A stretch of DNA of 64,000 bases from Dipteronia dyeriana. Taxonomy: Eukaryota > Streptophyta > Magnoliopsida > Sapindales > Sapindaceae. Below, one piece after another: positions 45,630 through 57,591 of this stretch. The DNA lies in contig CM065296.1 of the NCBI GenBank assembly GCA_032871835.1, positions 19,571,501-19,635,500 on the forward strand. Reading direction: 5' to 3'. The translations under genes were made by a program, and so were the position numbers. How positions within the stretch are numbered: position 1 is the stretch's first letter; the number at the start of each line of letters is the position of its first letter. The notes beneath the pieces are model-generated. The model saw only the letters and a list, made by a program, of their open reading frames with translations, had not been told where the DNA came from and did no database searches.

Positions 45630-47141
45630 CTTTGTGCTCCTGAATAGATTCATTAGTTTGGTGGTTTAGGAATAGACAGAACGAACTTATGGTTTTTCAA
45701 CTTACAACAACAACCCAATTTTCCTTTTTCCATGTGACATAATTATCATCAGTTAAAGTAATATCTTTTAGGATTTTGATTAGGGATGGGGTCATGATTT
45801 CTTTATATTAACAAAAATTATATAAGTAAATAATCATGATATAGCACTTTTGAATATTTATCTGGAATTATAAATAAAATAATTCAATCGTAAAATTTAA
45901 CGGTGATCCAAAACCCATAAATGTCACGCCTTCTTTAGGAGTTCGCACCATTTACTAGTTGGACTAGGTCCCACCTAATTGTTAACATAACAACCAACGT
46001 TTTCAATTTTAACCTTGCAATTTTATTAACAAGAACTCTTGGGAGGATATTAATAAAATTACATTGAGTGTGTTACCAAGTTATCGACCTTCAATACGTT
46101 CCCTCGTGAATATCCCTCCTTTGGGAGTAGATATCGTTTGGGCCAATTGTCTAATCTATCCTTGTAAAGTATCTTGCTAAATTCCATTCATGAATACCCC
46201 TTTGGGGGTTATTACACGAAACATAAAGCTCAACCAAACTTGGAGGCAGTAGGTGTTCCAAAACACCTTCTCCCACTCAATTATTTAAGGCGTGTGATCA
46301 AATTCCAAAGAATGATTTACAAAGTTATCTAGATGCTAATTTAGATACCTAAACCATTCAATACATGTTCATACCAAAAGAGATATATGAGTGACACTCC
46401 TATTCTATATGACATGGTATCAAATACTGACAAACATTGCAATATTTACAAAAAATATAAATAGCTACAATTTTGGTCCATCCTAGAAAAGCATGTAAAT
46501 TACACGTCTTGGAATACTAAAAACTCCTTTCTTGACGAACAAGTCTTCACGCGACCTTCATCTTTTGGACTCCCTCGGCTACCTCCCATAGGCATACGCA
46601 CCATTTGCCCCTACCCATGAGCGTGCGTATGCAAACACCCAATAAAGGGCTTCCATGTGCAGCCCATGGCTTCCATAGGGATGCCATGCACAGCCCATGC
46701 CACAACAAACATGGTTTTGTGCTCTTCACATGCAGGTTTGTTGCTACGGCTCGCACGATCCCAAACTTGTTTCGGTTGCTCTCAATTCTTCAAAACTTGA
46801 GTGAATTACAAGAGAATTATAAATAAAAATACAGCAGTTTTTTTTTTATTACAACAAAAAAATAAATAAAAAACTTAGAAAATTTTTGCAACTACCAAGA
46901 AGGAAATTATGGCAATGATAGACCACTCTTCTTGTTACAATCCTAAAACAAAATACATTGAAATTCTAGGACCAAAATTAAGATATAACAAACCACATAT
47001 AAAACATATATATATCCATACATTCCAATGTAAATATATATGAGAATACCTAGAGTGTCATATCCTTCTAAAACATTCATATATACCAAAAAAAGAAAAA
47101 GATTCACGTACACATACATCAATTAATCAAGGGTACAACCA
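45630..47141 (-). other. Leader region of element C
   Basis: About 1.5 kb between the PBS and gag fragment, without a conserved frame. A GC-richer patch at about 46,550-46,800 contains repeated cagcccatg.c and ccatagggatgcc motifs in both orientations. The open frames there look like consequences of that composition. Confidence 0.45.
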
Positions 47142-47154
47142 GGCTCTGATACCA
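47142..47154 (-). other. Primer-binding site of element C
   Basis: Minus strand TGGTATCAGAGCC, a perfect initiator-Met PBS, two bases from the LTR. Confidence 0.9.
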
Positions 47155-47156
47155 AT

Positions 47157-49420
47157 TGTAGGGAAAATACGCACAGCGGAAGCGTGAAAAATCATATAAA
47201 AAAAATCCTTTTTAAATAACAAGAACCTTAACCCTAGATTAATTGATGTATATAAAAGTACCGTACCTTTTACTCGTGACGATTGAACAAGTGTCAAATT
47301 GATTCCGCAAGATCTTCCAATCCAATCACGAACGTGAATCACCTAGGAGTGTGGGCTCCCTTTCTTTAAATCGTATACCTGAGGGTGGAAACAAACAAAA
47401 TCTTCGTCTTTGTTAGTTACAATAATCCTCCAAGAAGAAAACAAAGAACGTTAGGTCACTTGTGAATTATCAATCAATTTGATTGAAACTCGCGTGAACC
47501 TTGATTCGATGTTGTACACAAAACCTTTTGATATAAAGGCTCCTAGTGTCATATCGAAAACTAAACGTTCTTTCTTCCTTTTCTTCTTTCCCGAATCACA
47601 CATTATTTCTTAGAGTTGATTGAATTTTGTCTAGAGTAAAATTAGATTTTTCTCCCTCAAAATTTCTATGGTAGCCGAAATCTTCTCTCTAAAAGACTAG
47701 GGCTGACCGAAATTCCTTCTATGAATTGCCTTGGGACTGGCCAAATTCTTCCCCTTATATATATAGGGCTAGCCGAATTTCCTTCATATAATATATTAGG
47801 ATTTTAAATCCTTTCCTAAGAAGGATTTACTTGGTTGTTAAGAATTCTTTCTTAAGTGGATTACTTGGTGGTTAAGAATCCTTTTCTAAAAGAAATTCTA
47901 TCTTATACCAAGACTCCTAATCCAACTCAATAGTGTATTTGTAACCATATTAAAGACTTCCTAATTTGATTAGATAAATAATTCCATTTATTTATCTACT
48001 TATCAAATATAGTCTTTAATATTAATAATACTACAAACAATAGTATAATTTTAGGAGACCATCTCCTACTAGGGAAAAGATTTTGACTTTTAATTAAATA
48101 ATTAATTAATCAACAAATTAATTAATTTCTATTTAATTAAATAATAAAATAAAAATAATATAATTAAGCTATTTTAAATAGCCTTGCCACCCAACACATA
48201 TATATGAGCCAATATATTATTTTTCTTATTTTATTAAATCCATTGGACCTTAATAAAAAGTCTACATGTGAACTAGACCCATTCTTACAAAAAGAAACAA
48301 GTCCACATGCCTCAATACAATTCTAAATGGACCCCTAAATTGGTCCGGTAGAATATATAAAGTGATCCATGCAAGTTCGTCTGGATTGGGGATCTTGGCG
48401 GGCTATCTAAATTTAAGCTCCAGTATACACAACCCAATCGCAATCAACAAATGATTCACTTAGGTCAAATCTATTAATTTTAGGTTATTCCACTAAATAA
48501 CTAAAATTGCACTCTTAAATAAAGATAGAATAAGTTGATGTAACTCATTCATACCCTAGACAACCTTATTGAAGAAAGTGTATCCTCGTGAAGAATATCA
48601 GTAATCGCCAAGAGCTCATAGACCGCCTATAGCTCTTCAAGTTACCATATTTACTCATATGACCACATTTTAAATTTGGATATTTTTACTTGTCCATAAG
48701 CCATGTTTCAATAGACACTATTGAAAACTTAACGTTAATATTTAATACCCAATACCTCAAAACATCCATATGATGATATTCTACTCTCATTTAATAAATG
48801 GAACCACGATGTCCATATCTTAAAATGAAGTCCTCAATCGATTAACAAATGAAAACCACCAAACTATCGAGGATAGACTATGCTATATAATCGTACTCAT
48901 TGATAGCTCAAATGATAACACTTGCAACCATTAGTCCATCATTTATCTCGGGATTGAGATAGAATCTTCGATTGTCTTCAAATGAAAAACTTTTATCCAT
49001 TGACGGTTCTAGATAAAGTATTTCATTGTGATCCAATTCAATGCACCCAGTGCACTAGATTCTTTTGCCCAAAGACACCACACTTTGATGATTTTAGACT
49101 TATCATAACACATTTGATCCCACTCAAATGGAAGCAAAAGAATCTACAACTTTAACAAGATAAAGGCGCCCAACCTTTATCTTAAGTTATGGATATTATT
49201 CAAGACTAACTAAAGAATTGTGTCTACCTCATACATATCTAGATGTATGAACAATTCTTCTTTTCTCATAGTCTTTTGACCTTATGATTATTTACTTTTG
49301 ACAATTATAATAATTAAACTATAAATGCTATAAGATTTATTAAACTAGAAATCACTTTATTAATATGAAAAGATTGTCAAATACATTATTATACTCTTGC
49401 TATCGAGTATAATCTCAACA
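47157..49420 (-). mobile_element. 5' LTR of element C
   Basis: Minus strand: TGTTGAGATTATACTCG at the start (49,420), ...TATTTTCCCTACA at the end (47,157), 2,264 bp. Same family as the solo LTR at 28,455-30,949. A minus-strand TATA-like run (tatatatataag) lies at 47,754-47,766. Confidence 0.9.
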
Positions 49421-49425
49421 GGTGT
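49421..49425. repeat. Target site duplication ggtgt (right) of element C
   Basis: Partner of 42,736-42,740. Confidence 0.85.
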
Positions 49426-50011
49426 AGTACAATAGTAAATAAGATTAGTACCCACGAGGAATAAGGGTTTTGAATACCAAAACGATTGATAAGACTACTA
49501 ATCCGACAAACAAAGATTTGGTGATTTAATATTGCAATTTTTACAAAAAACTAAAATAAGCTACCAATATAAAGCAAGTAATGAAACTAAACAAGCAATT
49601 AACAAACTCAAACACTTGTGTGTAAATAAGGATGTGAATGAGGCTAAGGCCTTGAATCCACCGTTCCAATTCTCAACAATTAAAGACACATCATTTGGAT
49701 AAAATATGCAAGTGAATAGGTAGATTCGTATGCCCCAAATTTGGCTCTAACCTCTCTCGAGTGATAAAAACAACATTTATATGCACAAACAACTTATTTC
49801 TCAGTGGTTATCTGAACTACAAACAAATTCATTAAGATCTATGGCATACAAAAGAATCCTACAAGCTAGCATCACATATTTCTATCTTACTAGACTTGTA
49901 TCGGGCATTTCATCAAGCACATTGTGTGCTTCACCTCTTGGTCCTTCACACAACAAGCAAAAATCATCTAAGTCTTAGCTAAACACCTAGCAGCATTAAT
50001 CATTCAAAATA
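49426..50011 (-). mobile_element. LTR of the Athila-like element, distal part
   Basis: Sequence beyond element C, with the agtacccacgaggaataagg type text typical of Athila-class LTR ends near the PBS. It continues the 42,693-42,740 fragment if element C is removed. The far end is cut where element E begins. No gene. Confidence 0.5.
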
Positions 50012-50860
50012 CGGATGAGTCTACCTAATGCAACGAAAGTCAAAAATACTTGAAAAGTTCAAAGAATTCCGAGCTGAAATTGAGAATCAATTAGGTAGGA
50101 CTATTAAGTCACTACGATCAAATCGTGGAGGTGAGTTCCTTGACCAAGAGTTTGAAGACTTCATGGTCAAGCATGGGATAGTTTCCCAATTCATAGCTCC
50201 CGGTACGTCTCAACAAAATTGTGTAACGAAGAGGAAAAATAGAACCCTAATGGAAATGGTGAGATCTACGATTAGTTTCTCATCATTACCAAATTCATTC
50301 TAGGGATATGTGTTACAAACGGCGACATACATTTTGAAAGTGGTGCAATCCAAATCTGTTCCTAAGACTCCCCTAGAGTTGTGGAATGGTCGTAAAGCTA
50401 GTTTGTGACATTTCTGCATATGGGGGTGTCCAGCACACGTGCTAAAGAATATAAGTGGAAAGCTAGACTACAAGTCCATGGTCTGCCTATTTGTATGATA
50501 CTCCAAGGAGACCAAAGGTGGACACTTCTATAGTCCCAAAGATAACAAAGTATTTGTATCGAAAAATACAACGTTTCTTGAGGACAATTATATTAGTGAC
50601 CATAAATCTCGTTCTAAGGTTGTATTGAACTTGTTGGAGCCTGGTGAGATTAGTGCTTCATCAACAAGTGTCGTTGATCCACAAACATCTGAGAATCAGA
50701 TGGTTCCTGATCAGGATACACTACCACCTAGACGTAGTGAAAGGGTTGTGAGACAACCTGAACGCTATTTAGGCATAGGTGAGGGACAATGTGTCGTCTC
50801 TACTGATAGTGTGGATGATCCATTGACATTTAAGAATGCAATGTAAGATCCTGATAAAGA
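50012..50860 (+). pseudogene. Integrase fragment of element E
   Basis: It starts abruptly inside the integrase core and aligns with 34,665-35,500 of element D: LRSNRGGEFLDQEF, then PGTSQQN (catalytic Glu replaced by Lys in the VTKRKN stretch), TAG at 50,301-50,303 in place of the Trp before GYVLQT, and the same hinge, PPRRSERVVRQPERYLGIGE. Gag, protease and the 5' LTR are missing. A Sireviral origin is excluded by the similarity to element D. Confidence 0.8.
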
Positions 50861-51612
50861 GGAATGGCTTAAAGCCATGAATCTCGAGATGGAGTCCATG
50901 TACTCTAACTTAGTCTGGGATCTTATAGACTTACCGGATGAGGTAAAACCCATAGGGTGTAAGTGGTCTACAAGAGAAAGAAAGGAGTAAACGGGAAGGT
51001 AGAGACCTTCAAAACAAGGCTAGTGGCCAAGGGTTATACCCAGAAAGAGGGGTTGATTATGAAGAGACCTTCTCGCCAATAGCCATGTTTAAGTCTATTA
51101 GGATTCTCTTATCCATTGCTGCCTATTTCGATTATGAAATTTGGCAAATGAATGTCAAGACTGCATTCTTGAATGGCAATCTTGATGAGAGCATTTATAT
51201 GATGCAACCAGAGGGATTCGTGTCTCCAGATCAAGAGGAAAAGGTTGGCAAGCTGTAAAGGTTCATCTATGGACTTAATAAACCATCTAGATCTTGGAAT
51301 ATTAGGTTTGATGGTGTGTTCAAAACCTATGGCTTCAAGCAGTATGTCGATGAGACTTGTGTCTACAAGCGCATCATTGATAAGAAAGTAGTTTTCTTGG
51401 TCCTATACGTAGATGATATCGTATTCATTGAGAATGATATAAGAGTGTTGTCTGATGTAAAGGGTTGGCTGGCTAGCCAATTACAAATGAAAGATTTGGG
51501 ATATACGAGTTATGTTCTAAGGATCCAACTTATAAGGGATCGTAATAAAAAACTCATAGCACAGTCTCAAGCATCATATATCGACAAGATTCTTATGCAA
51601 TTTTTTATGTAA
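50861..51612 (+). pseudogene. Reverse transcriptase of element E
   Basis: It carries LKAMNLEMESM, KPIGCKWSTR-like (frame damage), [40 protein letters not shown], then a stop, and LVLYVDDIVFIEN with YVDD codons at 51,406-51,417. Equivalent to 35,512-36,242 of element D. Confidence 0.8.
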
Positions 51613-52392
51613 AACTCCAAGAAAGGTAATTTACCTTCCAAGCATGAAGTTCACTTGTCTAAGGAACAGTGTCCTAAGACACCTTAAGAAGTTGTAGTTA
51701 TGCGACGTGTACCCTATCCATCAGCAGTAGTTAGTCTCATGTATGCTATGTTATGCACGAGACCGGACATCTGCTATGCAGTGGGAGTAATCAGCAGATA
51801 CCAGTCCAACCCAATATTAGATCATTGGGTTGTTGTCAAGACAATTCTCAAGTATCTTCAGAGAATGAGAGACTATATGATAGTGTATTCCGGGCAGGAT
51901 TTGATCCTGTTAGGATACACAGATTATGATTTTCAGTCAGACAGGGATTCTAAGAAATCCACATCTGGATTAGTATTCACCCTGGGTGGTGGAGCCATTG
52001 TGTGAAGAAGTATCAAGCAATCTTGCATTGTTGACTCCATCATAGAAGCCGAATATGTAGCCGCCTATGAAGCTGATAAAGAGGTTGTTTGGCTCCGTAA
52101 GTTCTTGAGTGATATGAAAGTTGTTCAAGATATGGATAGGTCGATCACACTTTATTTTGATAACAGTCGTGCTGTGGCTAATTCCAAAGAACCAAGAAGC
52201 CATAAGAGAGGGAAGCATATAGAGAGAAAGTATCATCTCATTAGAGAGATAGTGTAAAGAGAAGATGTGATCGTCACCAAGATAGTCTCACAAGACAATC
52301 ATGTTGATTAATTTATGAAGACCTTACCGGCTAAAGTGTTTTTGGGTCACCTAGATGGTTTAGGGTTACGAGACATGCCTCACATGCTTTAG
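51613..52392 (+). pseudogene. RNase H of element E
   Basis: Contains SLMYAMLCTRPDICYAVG, YTDYDFQSDRDSKKSTSG, GGGAIV then TGA in place of Trp, EAEYVAAYEADKE, YFDNSRAVANSKEP, KRGKHIERKYHLI and LGLRDMPHML ending in TAG at 52,390-52,392. Confidence 0.8.
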
Positions 52393-52406
52393 TGCATGTG
52401 GGAGAT

Positions 52407-54505
52407 TGTTGGGGTTTATGCCCTAAAGATGTAATTTGTAAATGGATTTAATAAATAAATAAATGGAAAAGTTCAAATCTTTCTTGTTGTGTTGTTTATT
52501 TTATAACTTGTGCATATATTTAACATCCAAGATTGCGAGATGTAATCTCAAACTATGTATATGAGTGTCATATACTGATAGATATAGTAAGAGATGTGCA
52601 ATCTAAAGAGTCAATAGATAAAAAATAAAGTTGTGTACTTTATTTGTTATTAATATATAGCTGCGGTCCATTCCGTAACATACAGTGATTCTATCATGAA
52701 CCATTCATATAAGATATGGGAATGGAGGCACCTTGTATGATGTGATCATATAGGACTTGGCCATGATCTATATGAATCTCTCACCAAGATCCGTTTACCG
52801 ATGATATTCCTACATATATCAACAAATAATGGCTATGTATGGGTGATCTTAATCCTGAGTATCTTATGGACTCCTTCAGGTTAGATCGTGGTCTTTGATA
52901 TACCATGGGTGAGGTCGGATGCAGTTCCCGATCAATATGCTCCGTATGTTGGGATTGCGGTTTGGCTTGTGGTTGTGAAGGTTTGTACACAATAGTGGAA
53001 TCCAATCCTTCTTGTGAGAAGTAGACGGTAGTTCCCTTAAAGGTTGATTCGGGGCTTAGACAATATGAGCATTCTCCAAATTCTATGGGGAAATATGATT
53101 TATTGTCCATTAGAGAATCAACGGTACTTAAAGGATATATGTAATTAGAGGGGTATAACAGACATTATGACCCAGCTCTAATTATGAACTACTGTGGAGG
53201 ATCACACTATATGTAATAGCTATATCGATGGACACCGAGTTGTATCAGTCTATGTAAAAACGTCTGTAGTTGAGAGAGTGTAGCTTCGGGTTTTTAGTGG
53301 AATAACACCGGAGTTAATAATCAAGGAATATTAATTAAAGAGTTTAATTAATGATTCTGAGGATTAATGGAGCTGAAAATACTGTGGGTCCATTAGGTCT
53401 CCTTGCTAGCCCGATCGATTTAGGTAACAAGGGTCATGATTAATTAATTGGATTGTCCAATTAATTGTGTTACGAAAGTGACATGTATTTATCCGGAGGT
53501 TAATTGAATAATGAGATTATTTAATTAATGAATGGTAATGATTATGTTAATTAAATAATTAGATTATTTAATTGTGTAATTAATCATTAGTTGAAAGGTG
53601 ATTGATATTTAATTTTTTGAAGATAAGATGATTTGATTATTTTATTTTATTAAATTATATATTTAATTTTGAATTAAAGAGTTTGAATTCAAAACAAATT
53701 GATTAATATCTTTAAAGAAATAAGATATCTTAAAAGATTTAAATTGATTAGTTTTATCATATATATATATTTAAAAGATGAAAATAAAAATCAACACAGG
53801 AAAGAGAGAAGCACATGACACATGCAGCATGAGTTATTCAATTTGTATATGATATAAATTGTGGTTCATGAATTAATTGATATGAAACGCATATAGTGTT
53901 GCATTTGGATACAAACTTGTGTGCTTGATTCAATAGAAAAAGAGAAACACAAATCGTGAGACAATAGAATTTGCATAAGATGCAATTGGTTGTGCACATG
54001 AAGTGATTAGCTCTTTCTCTCATTTGATAATACACGTAGAAAAAAATTGTTTTTTTTGGTGAACAAGTACAATAGGCAAGCATGTGTGCGTCAGAGAGAG
54101 AAATTTGCAAATGTATGTGTGAAACTTGCTCTGTTGTGTTCTAAGTACAAGGGTTGCACACTAAACAAAGAAGAAAGAGCTTCTTCAAGTTTTTTTTTCT
54201 TTACATCCTCCATTCTAGTTCCTGAGATCGTGATGTGTCCACACATAGTTATCAATTTTAGGACATAACGAGGAAGATCGAGTGATTCAGATATGAGCAT
54301 ATCGTAAAGTGAAAGAGCCTTCAAACGTTGGTAAGATTTTCTTTTTCAGATTATATTGATTACAATTTTCTGTATTTACATATTGTATGTATTTGTTCCA
54401 AAAATAATTACGATCTCAAGTTCACCGGTCCCAGATAGTTTACGATATGTATAAAAAAATTAAAACCTTACTTTCGCTGCGTGACCGGTGAACAGGGTTC
54501 CAATA
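52407..54505 (+). mobile_element. 3' LTR of element E
   Basis: TGTTGGGGTTTATGCCC start, after a gtgggagat purine tract; the end is ggttccaaTA (the terminal CA has become TA). 2,099 bp, same family as 37,049-39,115. It is inserted at the left edge of the MULE transposase remnant. Confidence 0.9.
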
Positions 54506-55070
54506 GGAAGATTGTTTTATCAAAGGATTTCACACTGAATAGCTTCTTACAGCCATTGGGGTTAATCCAAACAACCAATGTATCCAGTAGTGTATGCTTT
54601 AGAAGAGTTCAAGTGTAAAGATACATGGTGTTGGTTCTTATAGCTATTCGGATCTGATTTGGAATTAAACAACTCATATGGTATTGTTTGGATTACTGAT
54701 AAGAAAATGGATTAATTAATGCCTTGGGGACTTGTTTTCACAGTTTTTGTGAAATATTTCTACAACAACTTCAAATCGGAACACAAGGGGTTGCTGTTAA
54801 AACAGATATTGTGGGGTGCTGAAAAGTCAGCAACTGAAGAAGGGTACTCATTCTAAATTGTTTTCTTTTATTGCCTAACATGTTTGGCTGTTATTGCTTG
54901 TAATTTCCTGAAGTTGCTTGTTATCTTGTTTGACTTGATAGATTTAAAGAATGTATGGAACGAATGAGGATTGAGATTGCAGTAGCTCATCGATGGTCAC
55001 TTGACAAAGATTTTGTGCACTGGTCGAGGGCTTTCTTCACAGGTACTGCAATGTGTGACATGTTATGTAA
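54506..55070 (+). pseudogene. MULE (MuDR-type) transposase, first part
   Basis: Plus-strand frames contain QPLGINPNNQCYPVVYALEE, FKCKDTWCWFLQL, YGIVWITDKKM, then YNNFKSEHKGLLLKQILWGA and, after an intron-like or inserted stretch, FKECMERMRIEIA and FVHWSRAFFTGTAMCDMLC. This is the order of the Mutator transposase core (MULE domain) found in plant MuDR-like genes; the AVVEAENKDTW and HWSRAFF equivalents are diagnostic. It is cut at the left by element E, so the N-terminal DNA-binding part is missing. It continues after the MITE at 55,566. Confidence 0.75.
55068..55070. repeat. Target site duplication TAA (left) of Harbinger-type MITE
   Basis: taa before the element and taa at 55,563-55,565 after it. 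Confidence 0.7.
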
Positions 55071-55562
55071 GACCATCTCCAATGCTGATGTTATTCACAA
55101 TGCCAAATTTGATACAAAAAAGAGTCAAATACTATATTTGGCACAACAAATTAGCATTGTGCTCCAATGCACAATGCTAAAAGTTAAACTAAAATACTAT
55201 ATTTTATTCATTAAACTTATAAAAGTTAATTAATACCATTAATGCATTAATGGATAACCATTGGATTTCTTAAAAATTGATGCTGATGAAATAAATTGGA
55301 TTGAAATAACATTAATGTGCATTAAATTTAAATAATTTAAAATATTTAAAATATATAAATAATAGTATTTTTGTAATTTAAAAAGGGACATTTATTGCTG
55401 TGTCAAATTCGGCTTATGCTATACTGTGTGCCAAATTTAGCACAAAGTTTAGTATATGCCAAATTTGGCAATGTATTTGGCACTGCATTGGAGAAAGATT
55501 TTTACACTCAATGCTAAATTTTAGCATTGATACACAATTTTGTCACAACATTAGAGATGCTC
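55071..55562. mobile_element. PIF/Harbinger (Tourist-like) MITE inside the MULE transposase
   Basis: 492 bp, termini gaccatctccaatgctgatg and, as reverse complement of the right end, gagcatctctaatgttgtga; flanked by TAA duplications. Removing it with one TAA restores an uninterrupted MULE reading (TGT AAT AAC ATT TGT), which proves it is a late insertion. Internal motifs gccaaatttggca and tagcattg are repeated in both orientations. No coding capacity; the open frames in it are not genes. Confidence 0.8.
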
Positions 55563-56240
55563 TAATAACATTTGTGAGGCCTTCAATGCGGCAATATTAA
55601 AAGCACGTGACAAGCCAATGATTACTCTTATGGAGTTTATCAAGAATTACTTGATGAAGAGGTTAGTGAGGAAGAGATTATAAGTGGAGAAATGACGTCA
55701 TGACATAGGTCCAAAAGTGTTCAAGTTTATTGAGAAGCTAAAGCTGGAGAGTATCATCTGTCGCTCTGAGTACAGTGTCAACTCCAAATTTCAAGTAAGG
55801 GGTCATGGTGGACATTGAGAAGTAGACTTGTTCTTGCAACAAATGACAACTACTTGGAATTCCTTGTATCCATGGAATGTCTGCTTTGATGAGTTCTAAT
55901 AGACCTTATTCACTTCATACACAATAAGTACAAGAAGGAAAGCTTTCTCAAGGCTTATACTCTTGTGATATATGGCATCAATGGAACAAACCTGTGACCA
56001 AAAACCATTGACAAACCTGTCCAATGTCCAAAGTTCAAAAAACAATGGGAGCATGCCAAAGAAAGCAAGGCATCTGCAGTCCGATGAGGTAAGGGTAGGA
56101 GGAAACACCAAGATGAAGAGGAATTATATTACGGTATGGTGTAACAAATGTAGGCAACAAGGTCACAACATGACCACTTGAGACAAAAGAGCCGCCACTG
56201 AATCTGGTAGAGGGAATGCAACTAGGACTGAAGTTGCCCA
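55563..56240 (+). pseudogene. MULE transposase, C-terminal part
   Basis: It continues the Mutator transposase: CEAFNAAILKARDKPMITLM, EFIKNYLMKR, then, with frame changes and stops, a KFQVRGHGG stretch and a SWIM-type zinc-finger remnant (C-x2-stop-QLLGIPCIHGM). The end has MPKKARHLQ.SDEVR and a terminal zinc-knuckle CNKCRQQGHN. The order and motifs match the C-terminus of plant MuDR-like transposases. Stops and frameshifts show it is dead. Confidence 0.75.
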
Positions 56241-56726
56241 GTGAAGGGTTGTTGTTTAGTTAACATGTGTTGTTGTGATATTTTGATGTTAGTTATGCAT
56301 ACCTGGGTACTTTAGAGGTAGAAGATTATTTGTAGGGATATTTTGGGATATATGCATTATACATACCTGGATATTTTGCTATATGTTCTTCTGGTACTTC
56401 TATTTTGGGTTTAGTTTGCTTTTGTAATGTTAAGGGATGTATGGTACTTAGGTTTATCATAATGTTAAAGAGATATTCTCCTAGTTGTATATGATGTTAA
56501 TGTTAGTACTGTTGGCAACGGAATATCAAATGTTGGTTTCAATATCGGTAGTACAGGTTTCGAAATTTACTTGAACAAATTTTCAAATTTACTTGGACTA
56601 GTTAATGTGTTTGAATCAATTAAATATTGGTTTATTTGGACAAATTAATGTGTTTGATCAATTAAATACAAGTTAATGTATTTGAACAATGATAGTGTGC
56701 TTAAAATTGGACAGGTTTAATGCAAT
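56241..56726. other. No gene; probable 3' flank of the MULE
   Basis: T-rich sequence with repeated short motifs (gtatgtttg, aattaatgtgtttga). The inverted terminal repeat of the MULE, if it still exists, is not identifiable without a second copy. Confidence 0.4.
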
Positions 56727-57406
56727 TCAATGAACATTTACAATGTGGTTTCCTTGGTCATTTAACGTAAGGTCAAACTTAACTAACAATAGAATCAAGA
56801 AAAAGATGTGTGTCATTAGTTGAAGATAAAGATACAACTTTTCTAAATTTACATATTTAGACCCAACAAACACAATGTTACAAGAGTACACATTGTCTAG
56901 ATAATTCTTGCCAATAACAAAGAAAATCCCTATTGCAAAAACAAACAAACCAAATCGATTCCCTCTACTATGAGGGTTTCGAATCAATCCAGCTGCATAA
57001 CTAACTTCTTCATCTACTATAATTGCAGTAGAATAGCTTGTATCAATGCCTTCAAATCCATTATTCCCCCCTATCTCATCTCAAGTTCATTGATTCTTTT
57101 AAGCAATCAAGGAATAATCTTCTTAGACCTTTCACAAATTGGAGGGTCATACCATCTGAAGAAATCACAATTATCATCAGCTTAACAAGCAAAAAAACAA
57201 CAAAAATTGATTTTAATTTGAGAAAATAAGGAACAATAAGAACACAAGTTTAAACACTCACATACCCGAAATTTGAAGCAACCAAAGAAACGTCTTCCAA
57301 GGTTTGAATTTTTCCAAGACGTGCAACGCTTAGCTCTTCTTCTACAGAAATAATTTGGGTACAAATCCACAACATCAAGAAGAAAAGGAAGAAGCCTTAC
57401 AACCAC
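56727..57406 (-). CDS. GRF-type zinc-finger protein, small gene or pseudogene
   Basis: Exon 1, 57,406-57,262 (145 nt, donor GTGAGT), joins exon 2, 57,180-57,071 (110 nt, acceptor AG), to give 84 residues ending in TAG. It carries the GRF zinc-finger pattern: CRRRAKRCTSWKNSNLGRRF, then FGC and, across the splice, CDFFRWYDPPICER and a short amphipathic helix. Plant GRF proteins usually start CXCG; here the first Cys is Tyr and Gly is Arg, so zinc binding is doubtful. Just past the stop another frame continues to 56,727 with SRGNRFGLFVFAIGIFFVIG, a hydrophobic segment like the C-terminal membrane tail of many plant GRF proteins. This suggests a nonsense mutation or frameshift removed that tail. 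The exon model is mine; function is unknown. Confidence 0.55.
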
Positions 57407-57445
57407 TGATGTTTTTCATTTGTTAAAATTAGGGCATAGATAATA

Positions 57446-57478
57446 ATAATTATGATAATAATAATAATAATAATAAGA
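57446..57478. repeat. (TAA)n-type microsatellite
   Basis: Repeated ataataata run. Confidence 0.8.
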
Positions 57479-57591
57479 TAAATCTTTGTACTTCCAATTT
57501 TAACCTTCTTGATAACCCACACGTGAAAATCATGTGATGCAAAACACGGATGGAATAATGGTTCCATCCCCATTCCATCACCGGTTGCCAA

